From positions 3,162,001 through 3,226,000 of the forward strand of contig NZ_CP029642.1 in NCBI RefSeq assembly GCF_003268655.1: DNA of 64,000 nucleotides. Reading direction: 5' to 3'. Positions 44,531 through 53,079 of this stretch are shown here, piece by piece (the stretch's first letter is position 1; each line of letters opens with the position of its first letter). Origin of the DNA: Arthrobacter dokdonellae (lineage in GTDB: Bacteria > Actinomycetota > Actinomycetes > Actinomycetales > Micrococcaceae). The notes under the pieces were generated by a model. That model worked only from the letters and a program-made list of their open reading frames with translations, made no database searches and was not told where the DNA came from. The translations under genes and the position numbers were made by a program.

Positions 44531-45043
44531 TCAGTTCTCCCTCACATCAGTTCCGTATGTCGCGCCTGGCCGCACGGGCCTCAGGTAGCCAATGGTAAGC
44601 CACACCCGAATGGCTCTGGTATTTCCTTGGGAAGGATCACAAGGCGGCGGGACTGGCCGCCGCGGCCGGGGCGAGTGGCCCCTGGGAGCCAGCCGGCCGA
44701 CGTCGCACCTCCTCGGTGTCTGGGCCGGCGGGACCGTCTCTACCTGGGCAAGGGGATCTTCGGCGCCGGGAACGTGGCCCGTACGTTGGTCTTCCGTCGT
44801 TCGCCGCGATGGGGGGATGTTTGGGCCGGACAGGGTGAACGGACCGCCGGGCCCCATCGTCCACGGTCCCGGCGGCAACGTCCCCAACACGTGGTCCATC
44901 GACATTCTCGGCAGGCAGATCCAGGCCACCGGGCCGTGCCGAACGCGGCAGGCTCGGGCACCCAGGCCCGGTGCAGGATGGCTGGGCGGTCCTCCGGGCC
45001 CGACGCGGCGGTCGGCTGGTTGAACCTGACGAAACCGCGGCAG
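44531..45043. other. 513-bp gap without a convincing gene
   Basis: The first 100 bases hold the BCCT promoter. On the plus strand, 44812-44935 has good codon bias and reads GPDRVNGPPGPIVHGPGGNV, then PNTWSIDILGRQ. It has no ribosome site and I cannot assign it. It may be a gene fragment. Confidence 0.35.
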
Positions 45044-45400
45044 CTACAGGCGGACGTAGGCCCAGCGATCCCACTGCCGCCGGGCGAGATGGACGACGGC
45101 GGACGGGACCGGCGTGACTCCCGGCAGCAGACTGCCGCTGCCCACGGCCGCGGCCCTCATGCTGTTTTCACAGGCGAGGACTGCCACGCCGCGTTCCAGG
45201 ACGGCGGCAACGGGGGCGGCCAATCCGCCGTCGGCCGTCAGTCCGGCGACGGCCGGGCCCTGGACGACCATTTCAATCGCGGCGCCGGGCAGGCCGGCGG
45301 CGGCATTCAGGGCGCTGCGGAACACGCCCGCCACCTCCTCGCCACTCTTTCCAAAAGCGTGCATGAGCAGGCCCTGCGGAGCCTCAGTGTTCTCAGCCAT
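45044..45400 (-). CDS. DsrE/DsrF-like protein
   Basis: This encodes 118 residues from the ATG at 45398-45400. LPGAAIEMVVQGPAVAGLTA and VLERGVAVLACENSMRAAAV carry the DsrE-fold core. A conserved Cys at the end of the second strand (LACENSM) matches the position used in sulfur-relay members. The end HLARRQWDRWAYVRL is typical of the actinobacterial type. It may bind or carry a persulfide or simply be a small structural member; no sulfur genes are adjacent. Confidence 0.82.
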   Translation of the reverse strand: MAENTEAPQGLLMHAFGKSGEEVAGVFRSALNAAAGLPGAAIEMVVQGPAVAGLTADGGLAAPVAAVLERGVAVLACENSMRAAAVGSGSLLPGVTPVPSAVVHLARRQWDRWAYVRL

Positions 45401-45720
45401 GGTCGAGCCCTTCTGCTTCTCCACTCGACCATACCAGCGTGACCACCGCGCCGGCGCTCGCGTCGGCAGACTCGTCCAGATCGCATGGGCGCTGGCAGAC
45501 CGGTGGCCGGGGCCGTCGGACCTCAGATGATGAGCCTCGAAACCGTTGGGTGGGCTGGTCGCATGCCGTGGTTGAGCCGGCTGGTTGCGGTGATCCGGCA
45601 TGTTCCCGCCGTCTCCGGGACAGTGGCGTTGCTTCCTCCACAGGCAGGGCTGCACTCCAAATAGCACACATGTTCTAATGATCATTACTTTTGTCAGTGG
45701 CACCCGTTAGTGTTGTGGGT
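45401..45720. other. Intergenic region before the HNH gene
   Basis: This 320-bp divergent gap holds the promoters of the DsrE-like and HNH genes. Around 45660-45690 it is AT-rich and contains the palindrome AATGATCATT. I see no gene in it. Confidence 0.4.
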
Positions 45721-47889
45721 ATGGAAGCAATGGCGGGGAGGCCGGGCAATCCCGGTTCCACACAGGACGGCAGGGACGCCGGCGGGCATGTCCGCCGGCT
45801 GATCGCCCTTGCCGAGGCCTTGACCCGCTCCGCGGCGGCGGCTTCCACGGCCGCCATCGGCGGCCCGGGCGTTGCGGGAGCCGACCCGGGCACCTTCGGC
45901 CCGGGCGTTGCGGGAGCCGACCCGGCCACCCCCGGCCCGGGCGTTGCGGGAGCCGGCCCGGGCACCTTCGCTGCGTCCGGGTCCGGGCACGTGGCCGCGC
46001 CCGCTGCCGGGCCGGCCGCCGGGCCGGCCTCCGGGCCCGGGTCCGGCGCAGCGGCGCCCGGGGCGTGCGCGCCGGTTGACGGTCGGCGCCTCACGGCCCC
46101 GCTGGGCATGGACATGGGGTCCCTCAGCGACGCCCAGGCCGTGTCCTGGGCGCAGGAACTGGAGCACCTGGGCGCCTTCCTGGCCGCTTTGCAGGTCCAG
46201 GCCGCCGGGGACCTGGCCGGGCGGGTGCGCGCGGGACGCTTTGACGGGGTCAAGCTCCCCACGGACCTTTTCGGCACCAGCCTGAAGCTGGGCCGCAGCG
46301 AAGCGGGGCGGCGGCTGCGCCTGGCCGGGAAGTTCCTGCCCGCCACCGACGAACTGACCCTGGCCACCACCCCCGCCGCGCAACCAGTGGCAGCGGCACC
46401 CTTCTTCGCCGGCGAACTCTCCCTTGAGCGGGCACTGACCGTTTCGCGCTACACCGAGGAAGCCCGCCACCTCGCCGACGGCGGCCGGATCCCCGCCCAG
46501 ACCGCCAGCGAGGTCGAGGAAACCCTGACCGGCTACGCCCGCGCCATGGACCCCGACTCCCTCGCCCGGGTCGGACTCCGGGTGGTGAACGTGCTCGATC
46601 CCGACGGCCAGCAACCCACCGAGGGAGAACTGCTGGCCAAACAGGGCATCACCTTCCGCCAGCCACGCCGCGGCCTGGTCCACTTTGAAGGCTGGGCCAC
46701 CGTGCCCCAATACGAGACCTGGATGGCAGGCATCGGATCCGCCGCCAACCCCCGCCAACACACCGACCCCGGCGCGGACCCCGCATCCGGCAACGGCGGC
46801 ACCTTCGAATCCACCCGGGCTGGGGATGACGTGATGCCCGGGCAAATGCTCCTGGACGGCCTCCTCACCCCCAGCGAAAAGCCTGAAGTCCAGGACACCC
46901 AAGACACCCAAGACAACCAGGACAACCAGGACGACCAGGACACCCAGGACGGATGCGGCGGCGAAGGCGGGGAAAACCCGGGCGGCGCAGCCTCCCCGTG
47001 GCCACCGGCAGGCCAGGGCCCGGCCCCGGACTGGGCCCAGGAACCCGGCAGTGCAACCGGCAGTGCAACCAACGCGGACGGCAGTGCAACCAACGCGGAC
47101 GGCGGTGCAACCAACGCGGACGGCGGTGCAACCAACGCGGACGGCGGTGCAACCAACGCGGACAATGAAACCGCGGCGCCGTGGCCACACCTGGTCAACG
47201 GCATCCAGGTGCCCGAGCCCGGCTCCGATGAGGAACTTCCCGAACTGGACCCGATCGACCCCGCCTGCACCAATCCCGTCGTGGCAGATAGGCGCACCCG
47301 CGCCCAAAAACTCCTCGACGGCACCATCGACGGCATCAAGCTCGCCGCCCGCACCGGCAGGCTGCCCATGAACGGCGGCCTGAAACCCCAACTGTTCATC
47401 TCCACCACCGAAACCGACCTCCAACGCCGCACCCGGTGCGGACAACCCGGCGGCATCGCCTTCCTGCCCTACAGCGGACCCCAGCCCCTGGCCCTCTTCA
47501 CCACAGAACTCTGCGACGCCGACGTGACCACCATGATCCTGGGCAACGGCCAGGACATCCTCAACGTCGGCCGCACCCAACGCCTCTTCACCGCCGCACA
47601 ACGCAAAATCCTCATCGCCCGCGACAAGGGCTGCACCTTCCCCCACTGCCGAAGAACAGCCATGACCACCGACGCCCACCACATCGTGCCCTGGGCCGAC
47701 GGCGGCGAGACCAACATCTCCAATGCCGCCTTGCTCTGTACCGTGCACCACCACGCGGTCCACGACGGCTCCTGGAGCGTCGAACTCATCAACGGCACAC
47801 CCTGGTTCACCCCCAGCTACAAGATCGACCCCACACGAACCAAACTCCGCAACCCCTACCACCACGGCCTCCCCACCACCGGAAGCTGA
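45721..47889 (+). CDS. DUF222/13E12-family protein with HNH endonuclease domain and amplified low-complexity segments
   Basis: This encodes 722 residues from the ATG at 45721; a TTG 30 bases upstream is also in frame and neither has a clear ribosome site. The DUF222 part spans about 110-330. The C-terminal HNH nuclease motif is KGCTFPHCRRTAMTTDAHHI, NISNAALLCTVHHHAVHDGS. Three tandem repeat tracts interrupt it: GPGVAGADPGTF (3x, N-terminus), Asp-x-Gln triplets (6x, middle) and GGATNAD (5x, just before the conserved end). The family is present in many near-copies per actinobacterial genome. Its biological role is unknown. Confidence 0.92.
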   Translation: MEAMAGRPGNPGSTQDGRDAGGHVRRLIALAEALTRSAAAASTAAIGGPGVAGADPGTFGPGVAGADPATPGPGVAGAGPGTFAASGSGHVAAPAAGPAAGPASGPGSGAAAPGACAPVDGRRLTAPLGMDMGSLSDAQAVSWAQELEHLGAFLAALQVQAAGDLAGRVRAGRFDGVKLPTDLFGTSLKLGRSEAGRRLRLAGKFLPATDELTLATTPAAQPVAAAPFFAGELSLERALTVSRYTEEARHLADGGRIPAQTASEVEETLTGYARAMDPDSLARVGLRVVNVLDPDGQQPTEGELLAKQGITFRQPRRGLVHFEGWATVPQYETWMAGIGSAANPRQHTDPGADPASGNGGTFESTRAGDDVMPGQMLLDGLLTPSEKPEVQDTQDTQDNQDNQDDQDTQDGCGGEGGENPGGAASPWPPAGQGPAPDWAQEPGSATGSATNADGSATNADGGATNADGGATNADGGATNADNETAAPWPHLVNGIQVPEPGSDEELPELDPIDPACTNPVVADRRTRAQKLLDGTIDGIKLAARTGRLPMNGGLKPQLFISTTETDLQRRTRCGQPGGIAFLPYSGPQPLALFTTELCDADVTTMILGNGQDILNVGRTQRLFTAAQRKILIARDKGCTFPHCRRTAMTTDAHHIVPWADGGETNISNAALLCTVHHHAVHDGSWSVELINGTPWFTPSYKIDPTRTKLRNPYHHGLPTTGS
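45862..45969 (+). repeat. Three 36-bp tandem repeats in the HNH gene
   Basis: Units at 45862-45897, 45898-45933 and 45934-45969 encode GPGVAGADPGTF-like dodecapeptides; the third differs at a few bases. Confidence 0.9.
46894..46950 (+). repeat. Six 9-bp tandem repeats (Asp-Thr/Asn/Asp-Gln)
   Basis: Units of the form GAC-AMC-CAR run from 46894 to 46947 in frame and give an acidic, Gln-rich linker. Confidence 0.9.
47059..47163 (+). repeat. Five 21-bp tandem repeats (GGATNAD)
   Basis: Five contiguous units related to GGCGGTGCAACCAACGCGGAC start at 47059, 47080, 47101, 47122 and 47143. The first two carry AGT instead of GGT. A half-unit precedes them at 47048. Confidence 0.92.
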
Positions 47890-48113
47890 CCACCACCGTT
47901 CAAACCCTGCCTGCGCCCCGGGCACCGGGACCCAGGTGCCGCGACTAGAAGCAGCAGACTAGGACGACCAGCGCAAAGAGGCCGCGACCAGCACGGCAAG
48001 AAGCAGCGGACCTTACGACCCCGGCCAGCCCGCGTGCCTACACCGTGGATACTGGAACGGCTGGGTTCCGTTGCCGGCGAACGGCCCCTTGACTACCTGA
48101 GGACGGAACGACC

Positions 48114-48752
48114 ATGACGACCGCTGTGCACCTCGGTGACCTGATCAGCAGCGCCGCAGCCCTGACCGCCGGAAGACACCGCGCGGTCCTGGGCATCACT
48201 GGCGCGCCCGGTGCCGGAAAATCCACCGTGGGGAGCCGAATTGTTGACGCTCTTGGTCCGGAGAACGCCGTCCTGGTGCCGATGGACGGCTTCCACTTGG
48301 CAAATTCGGTCCTGCTGGCCATGGGCCTCCGACAGGTCAAGGGCGCCATCCAAACCTTTGACGACGCCGGTTACGCCACCTTGCTCCAGCGCATATGCGG
48401 GCAAAGACCCGGCGAGGTCATCTACGCCCCCAGCTTCAACCGCGACCTCGAAGAACCCATCGCCGGCAGCATTCCGGTCCGAGCGGAGGTTCCGCTGGTG
48501 GTGACGGAGGGCAACTACCTGCTCGCAGAATCGGGCGCGTGGCCCTCGGCCCGCGCCTGCCTCATGGAATCCTGGTTCCTCGACCCGGACCGGGCATGCA
48601 GGCACAACTGGCTCATCGCCCGCCACATGGATTACGGAAAGTCGGCTGAAGACGCGCGCTCTTGGGCCTTGGGATCCGACGAGGACAATGCCAGACTCAT
48701 CAAATCCATGGCCCACCGGGCGGACCGGGTGCTGCGGGTGAAGGGGCTGTGA
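48114..48752 (+). CDS. P-loop nucleoside/nucleotide-kinase-like protein
   Basis: This 212-residue protein has Walker A GITGAPGAGKSTVGSRIVDA near residue 28, a substrate loop VLVPMDGFHLANSVLLAMGL, VIYAPSFNRDLEEPIAGSIP and a strand VPLVVTEGNYLLAESGAWPS ending in a helical lid (DEDNARLIKSMAHRADRVLR). This is the uridine-kinase/pantothenate-kinase-like fold annotated as nucleoside/nucleotide kinase (YggC/FrcK-like) in actinobacteria. Substrate may be a sugar, a nucleoside or pantothenate; the sequence does not decide. Confidence 0.88.
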   Translation: MTTAVHLGDLISSAAALTAGRHRAVLGITGAPGAGKSTVGSRIVDALGPENAVLVPMDGFHLANSVLLAMGLRQVKGAIQTFDDAGYATLLQRICGQRPGEVIYAPSFNRDLEEPIAGSIPVRAEVPLVVTEGNYLLAESGAWPSARACLMESWFLDPDRACRHNWLIARHMDYGKSAEDARSWALGSDEDNARLIKSMAHRADRVLRVKGL

Positions 48753-48804
48753 CTTTCTCTGTCGGCACCGCAACCGAGCCCACGGTCCGTTCCCTGATTC
48801 ACGG

Positions 48805-48876
48805 CCATGACGCCGCTCCGGTCCACGGCCCAGCCGTCCCAATCCATGACCATGACGCCGCTCCGGTCCACGGCCC
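48805..48876. repeat. 27-bp direct repeat upstream of the permease gene
   Basis: The 27 bases at 48805-48831 recur exactly at 48850-48876, a spacing of 45 bp. Each begins CCATGACGCCGCTCCGG. They lie between the kinase stop and the permease start and could bind a regulator or be a simple duplication. Confidence 0.8.
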
Positions 48877-48902
48877 CAGCCTGCCGGGAATAGACTCCTT
48901 GA

Positions 48903-50105
48903 ATGCGGTTGTCGATCACGGGAGCGGTTCTGCTGGCGGCCGGCGCCTTCGCCGTCCTGACCGGCCTCCTTCCCTTGGCCGACGTCACCGCACTGGTGGC
49001 GCGGGTGGCGCCGATCCTGCTGTTTGTGGTCTCGATGACCGTCGTGACGGAGCTGGCCAGCGAGGCCGGCATTTTCCGGTGGGTGGCCCGCCGCTTCAGG
49101 AGCTGGGGCCGCGGACACGCCGTCCTGTTGTGGCTGCTTGTCGCCGCATTTGCCACCGTCTGCACCATCTTCTTCTCACTCGACACGACGGCAGTGCTGC
49201 TGACGCCCGTGGTTGTCACCGTGGCCCGGCAGGCCGGCCTTCCGGCGCTGCCATTTGCCCTGACCACGGTGTGGCTGGCCAACACCGCCAGCCTGCTGCT
49301 CCCCATATCCAACCTGACCAACCTGCTGGCCGAGCACGAGATGTCCGGCACCAGCCCGGCCGGGTTTGCCGCCCTCATGTGGGCGCCAGCCCTGGCCGCA
49401 GTCGCGGTGCCGCTTCTCTTCATCGGCGTTGTGTTCCGCTCAGCGCTCCGAAAGCGCTATGACCGCATCCCTGTGACGCGTATCCGGTCGGCGGAGACCG
49501 CCTACGTCGGAATGGTCCGGCTTCCCGCCACGGACAGGACTTTGTTTGGCACCTGCGCTGCCGTGCTAGTGATGTTGCTTCCGGCCTTGGTGTCCGGAGT
49601 AGCGGTCTGGATTCCGTCCACGGCTGCCGCCGTCGTGCTGGCCGCCGTCTTTGCCGTACGACGGCGGCAGTCCCTGAAGTTCTCCCTGGTACCTTGGCCG
49701 CTGCTCCTGTTCGCTTCAGGACTTTTCCTGGTGATGGAAACGGTCAGGCACCTCGGCGCTCCGGTGCTGCTGGGCCAGCTCACCGGCGCGGGCCATGGAG
49801 CCGTGGACCTGCTGCGCCTGGCCGCGACGGGGGCAGTCGGCGCCAACGTGCTCAACAACCTGCCTGCCTACCTACTGTCGGAGCCGGTGGCAGGGACACC
49901 GCAGCGCCTGGCAGCCCTGCTCATCGGAGTCAACGCCGGCGCGCTCATCACGCCCTGGGCTTCGCTGGCCACCCTCCTTTGGCACGACCGACTGATGCGC
50001 ATGAATGTCTTGATCACCTGGAAGGGGTACGCGCTCTTCGGGCTGGTCGTGGCACCCCTGACCGTGGTCGCCGCCGTAGCGGCGCTGGCGCTGGCTCAGG
50101 TATAG
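48903..50105 (+). CDS. ArsB/NhaD-type ion transporter family permease
   Basis: This 400-residue integral membrane protein has about 11 helices. The two half-site loops of the ion-transporter superfamily are visible: FFSLDTTAVLLTPVVVTVAR in the first half and TGAVGANVLNNLPAYLLSEP in the second, with the family's N-N-x-P motif. Related proteins export arsenite (ArsB) or exchange Na+/H+ (NhaD), and some carry dicarboxylates. No ars genes are nearby, so the substrate is open. No clear ribosome site precedes the ATG. Confidence 0.88.
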   Translation: MRLSITGAVLLAAGAFAVLTGLLPLADVTALVARVAPILLFVVSMTVVTELASEAGIFRWVARRFRSWGRGHAVLLWLLVAAFATVCTIFFSLDTTAVLLTPVVVTVARQAGLPALPFALTTVWLANTASLLLPISNLTNLLAEHEMSGTSPAGFAALMWAPALAAVAVPLLFIGVVFRSALRKRYDRIPVTRIRSAETAYVGMVRLPATDRTLFGTCAAVLVMLLPALVSGVAVWIPSTAAAVVLAAVFAVRRRQSLKFSLVPWPLLLFASGLFLVMETVRHLGAPVLLGQLTGAGHGAVDLLRLAATGAVGANVLNNLPAYLLSEPVAGTPQRLAALLIGVNAGALITPWASLATLLWHDRLMRMNVLITWKGYALFGLVVAPLTVVAAVAALALAQV

Positions 50106-50208
50106 GCGCACTGGACTCCATGCACGAATGGGGGAGCCTTCCCACTTCCGCACAATCAGGCGAAGATGAAAAGAAGCAACCACCCCTCACATGGAAAGTA
50201 CCTGCCCA

Positions 50209-50922
50209 ATGCTCAGCCTGCAGGACATTGACGCGATCGTCCTCTCCGGCGGCATCGTCGTCGCTCCGAACGGGGAGAAAATCGGCTCCGTAGAGCAGAT
50301 CTTTACCGGCGGCGAATCAGGAGAGCCGGTTTTCGTGACCGTCCGAACCGGCCTATTCGGCATGTCCGAATCCTTCGTCCCGGTCGACGGCGCCACCTTG
50401 GAAGGTTCCGTCATCACAGCGGCCTTCACCAAGGACTTTGTGAAGGACGGTCCCCGCATCGACAGCGACCGCGGTACCATCACCGACGCTCAGGAACAGG
50501 AGCTTTACCGCTATTTCGGGCTCAATGCCGTTCAGGTGGCAACGACCACCGGCGACGGCGCAGGAAAGCATTCCGCGGATGCCGACTTCGCGGACGACTC
50601 CCGGGCGGTCGATGCCTTCGCCACGGACCAGTCCCAGCCGGCTGGTGCAGCGGACGAAGGCAGGGACCAGGTGCGACCGGAGCATCCGCCTGCCGGACCG
50701 CCCCTACCACCTCGCCTCCACCAACACGTACCCGCTCCCCCGCCACCGGGACACCACCTGCCCGCGCCACCGCCTGAACCCCACCCGGCACCACCGGGGC
50801 CCCGACAGGCTCGGCCACCGGAGCCACCGGGACACCACCTGCCCGCGCCACCGCCTGAACCCCACCCGGCACCACCGGGGCCCCGACAGGCTCGGCCACC
50901 GGAGCCACCGGACCGCCACTGA
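50209..50922 (+). CDS. PRC-barrel-domain protein with proline-rich repeat tail
   Basis: This encodes 237 residues from the ATG at 50209 (GGAAAG ten bases upstream); an ATG six codons earlier is an alternative. The PRC barrel covers residues 5-105, with VVAPNGEKIGSVEQIFTGGE, PVFVTVRTGLFGMSESFVPV and TKDFVKDGPRIDSDRG. Such barrels are common in stress-linked small proteins of Arthrobacter. After an acidic stretch, the tail is almost pure Pro/His/Ala/Arg and contains a 27-residue unit twice in tandem. Whether the tail is functional or a runaway duplication is unclear. Confidence 0.85.
   Translation: MLSLQDIDAIVLSGGIVVAPNGEKIGSVEQIFTGGESGEPVFVTVRTGLFGMSESFVPVDGATLEGSVITAAFTKDFVKDGPRIDSDRGTITDAQEQELYRYFGLNAVQVATTTGDGAGKHSADADFADDSRAVDAFATDQSQPAGAADEGRDQVRPEHPPAGPPLPPRLHQHVPAPPPPGHHLPAPPPEPHPAPPGPRQARPPEPPGHHLPAPPPEPHPAPPGPRQARPPEPPDRH
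50743..50904 (+). repeat. 81-bp tandem duplication
   Basis: Two copies of an 81-bp unit (GGGACACCACCTG at 50748 and again at 50829) lie in frame in the tail of the PRC-barrel gene. They look identical base for base, which implies a young event. Confidence 0.92.
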
Positions 50923-51060
50923 TTGGCCTCAACGAGTCATTGGATCATTTTGATGCCTGCGAGCGCACTCCGCGGGCGCTCCATGGACCGGCAAGGCTTG
51001 CGGACGCCGTGGTCGGGGCCTATCCGCTTGAGCCGCAGGAATGCTAGGACTGGAGATATG

Positions 51061-51575
51061 CCGATCCTGCCGAAAGACCGTGATCCCTGCCTGATCACCA
51101 TCCGTCGAGGGGGCACCCTGACGGACGGACACCACCGGCTGCTGGCCGAATGGGCACTTCACTGCGCCGAGCACGTGCTGCCCTTGTTCGAGGACCACCA
51201 GCCGGACGACAGCCGGCCGCGCGACCCCATGGCGATTGGCCGGGCCTGGATCCAGGCGGGGTGCGCATGGGCGTCGCCCACCAGGAAGCATTCCGGGCCA
51301 ACGCCGCAGCGCCCGGGATCCCCGATCCCGCAAAGTTCGCAGACCTGTCCGCGGGCCAGGCCGTTGCGGTTGCCCACGTCGCCGCCCATTACTTGGGCGC
51401 CGCGGCGTACGCCATCAGGGCTGCTGGTGCCAGCGTCCCGGCCGAAGACGCTCCGGAGGCCCGGTCCGGGGAACGGCGGTGGCAACGGTCGCAACTCCCC
51501 GACGGAGTCCGTGAACTGGTTCTGGACGGCCAACAACGCCGCAGCGCCATCTTATGGCACGTCTTCGACGGCTGA
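51061..51575 (+). pseudogene. Imm5-like (putative immunity protein) gene, copy 2, frameshifted
   Basis: From 51061 the frame reads MPILPKDRDPCLITIRRGGT, DGHHRLLAEWALHCAEHVLP and GRAWIQAG. The protein then continues only in another frame: GVRMGVAHQEAFRANAAA, LSAGQAVAVAHVAAHYLGAA, AYAIRAAGASV, ERRWQRSQLPDGVRELVLDG, SAILWHVFDG and stop at 51575. The shift falls near 51255-51262 in GCGGGGTGCGC. A single-base change restores a protein of about 170 residues. It is helical and soluble and resembles Imm5-type immunity proteins. Confidence 0.75.
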
Positions 51576-51638
51576 GCCCCGCAGCCCGGCTGCTCCGCCC
51601 TCCAGTCTTCGCTTCGGCACGCGCAATTCCCACCGAGT

Positions 51639-51698
51639 ATGACGAGGCGGATTTATGAGCCTGATTTATCGTGATCAAATTTCCGTTTCGTCATCCTG
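51639..51698. repeat. 60-bp palindromic repeat, copy A
   Basis: It starts ATGACGAGGCGG and ends CCGTTTCGTCATCCTG; the ends are inverted copies of each other (ATGACGA/TCGTCAT). An almost identical 60 bp lies at 53080-53139 in the same orientation. The two flank the channel-like gene. There is no T-run. Confidence 0.85.
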
Positions 51699-51873
51699 AC
51701 GGCGGGTCCGCCCGTTCCCAGGGTGGGGCACGACGCCGGTGCCGCTTTGGGTCCCGACACCGGCAGGGTTCCCGGGCGCCCGCGCCGTGGCTACAGTTTT
51801 ACTAGCGTCTGCAAGACCGTGATTCTGTTCCTGCAGCCGCCAAGAGAAGGCAACTCCATCAAGGAGGACAGCG

Positions 51874-51918
51874 ATGGCCCGGCAGAATTCTCCACACCAA
51901 CGCGAAAGCCCACCATGA
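51874..51918 (+). CDS. 14-residue leader peptide upstream of the channel-like gene
   Basis: An ATG at 51874 has the strongest ribosome site of the neighbourhood (AAGGAGG six bases upstream). It encodes MARQNSPHQRESPP and stops at TGA 51916-51918. That TGA overlaps the ATG of the next gene as ATGA. The gene itself has no ribosome site, so ribosomes would reach it through the leader. It ends in Pro-Pro, a sequence at which ribosomes slow. Confidence 0.6.
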   Translation: MARQNSPHQRESPP

Positions 51919-53069
51919 CTGCCCTGGCGTGGGTGTGTTTTGTCGCCGGCGCCGCCGGTGTGCTCCTGACGTGGGTCAGCGTGATCGGGACGCTGATAGT
52001 GCCCCGGCCCCTGCACGGCGTCCTCTCCCGAGCGACCGGTCTGGCCGCCATGAAGGCTTTTCTCACCCTCTTGCGGCCAGTATCGACCTATGAAGTGCGT
52101 GACCGGGTCCTGTCCTGGCAGGCTCCGATGTCGCTCTTCCTCCGCCTCCTGGCTTGGATGGTCCTGTTCGATGTGTCGTACAGCCTCCTCCTCATGCCGT
52201 TTGTCGGCGGTGACATTTGGAGGGCCGCGAGCGAGGCCGGCTCCGCGATGTTCACGCTCGGCTACGCGGCGCCGAACAACGTCGGCAACACGGTACTGGT
52301 CTACGCGGCCGCCTACACGGGGTTGACCGTCATTGCCCTGCAGATCAGCTACCTGCCCACGCTGTACTCGGCGTTTAACCGGCGCGAAGCGGACGTCACC
52401 CTTTTGGTTTCGAGGGCCGGATCACCGTCCTGGGGACCCGAACTGCTGGTCCGCACACGGTATGGCCGGGCCGCCCAGGACAGCTCCAACGAATTGGCCG
52501 AGCTGTACCAGACGTGGGAACGGTGGGCTGCCGAGGTGGCCGAGTCCCACAGCACCTACCTCACGCTGGTCTGGTTCCGGTCGCCGGCGCCGCAGTCGAA
52601 CTGGCTCATTTCCCTGCTCAGCGTGATGGACGCCGCCGCGCTGCAACTTGCCCTGAGCCCTGGGACCGCCCCGAACACCCGCGCGCGGCTGGTGATCCGC
52701 ATGGGGTTCACGTGCCTGAACCAGGTGGCGCGGGCGGTCCGCATCCCTGTCGACGAGGACGTGGATCCCGATGCCCCTCTGAGTCTCACATTCGCGGACT
52801 TCCAGGCGGCGGTGGAACTGCTGCGCAGCTTCGACTTCCCCCTGGAAGAGACCGCCGAGCAGGCCTGGCCGCACTTCAGGGGCTGGCGCGCCAACTATGA
52901 GAAAGCGGCCTACGCCCTTGCGTACGCCATCGACGCCCCGCCGTCCATGTGGAGCGGCCCGCGGCGGTTCGCGTTCGAACCGGCCATGCCGCACCGGCCC
53001 AAAAACCGCACCGCCAAGGAAGTCAGGCCGGACGATCCCCAGTTGCTGGCACGGCGCCGGCGCGGGTGA
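51915..53069 (+). CDS. Channel-like membrane protein of unknown function
   Basis: This 384-residue protein has helices WVCFVAGAAGVLLTWVSVIG (1), SLFLRLLAWMVLFDVSYSLL (2) and VYAAAYTGLTVIALQISYLP (3). Between 2 and 3 lies SAMFTLGYAAPNNVGNT, which sits where two-helix potassium channels have pore helix and filter but lacks GYG/GFG. About 240 cytosolic residues follow (ADVTLLVSRAGSPSWGPELL, ELYQTWERWAAEVAESHSTY), Arg/Pro-rich at the end. I think it is a pore-domain relative with lost selectivity filter; function unknown. Confidence 0.75.
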   Translation: MTALAWVCFVAGAAGVLLTWVSVIGTLIVPRPLHGVLSRATGLAAMKAFLTLLRPVSTYEVRDRVLSWQAPMSLFLRLLAWMVLFDVSYSLLLMPFVGGDIWRAASEAGSAMFTLGYAAPNNVGNTVLVYAAAYTGLTVIALQISYLPTLYSAFNRREADVTLLVSRAGSPSWGPELLVRTRYGRAAQDSSNELAELYQTWERWAAEVAESHSTYLTLVWFRSPAPQSNWLISLLSVMDAAALQLALSPGTAPNTRARLVIRMGFTCLNQVARAVRIPVDEDVDPDAPLSLTFADFQAAVELLRSFDFPLEETAEQAWPHFRGWRANYEKAAYALAYAIDAPPSMWSGPRRFAFEPAMPHRPKNRTAKEVRPDDPQLLARRRRG

Positions 53070-53079
53070 CTCCGCCGGG

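Noticed and set aside
45650..45720. LexA-type box before the HNH gene
   Set aside because: TGTTC near 45671 has no matching GAAC at the required spacing.
45694..47925. 743-codon minus-strand frame
   Set aside because: It is a shadow of the HNH/DUF222 gene and shows no domain.
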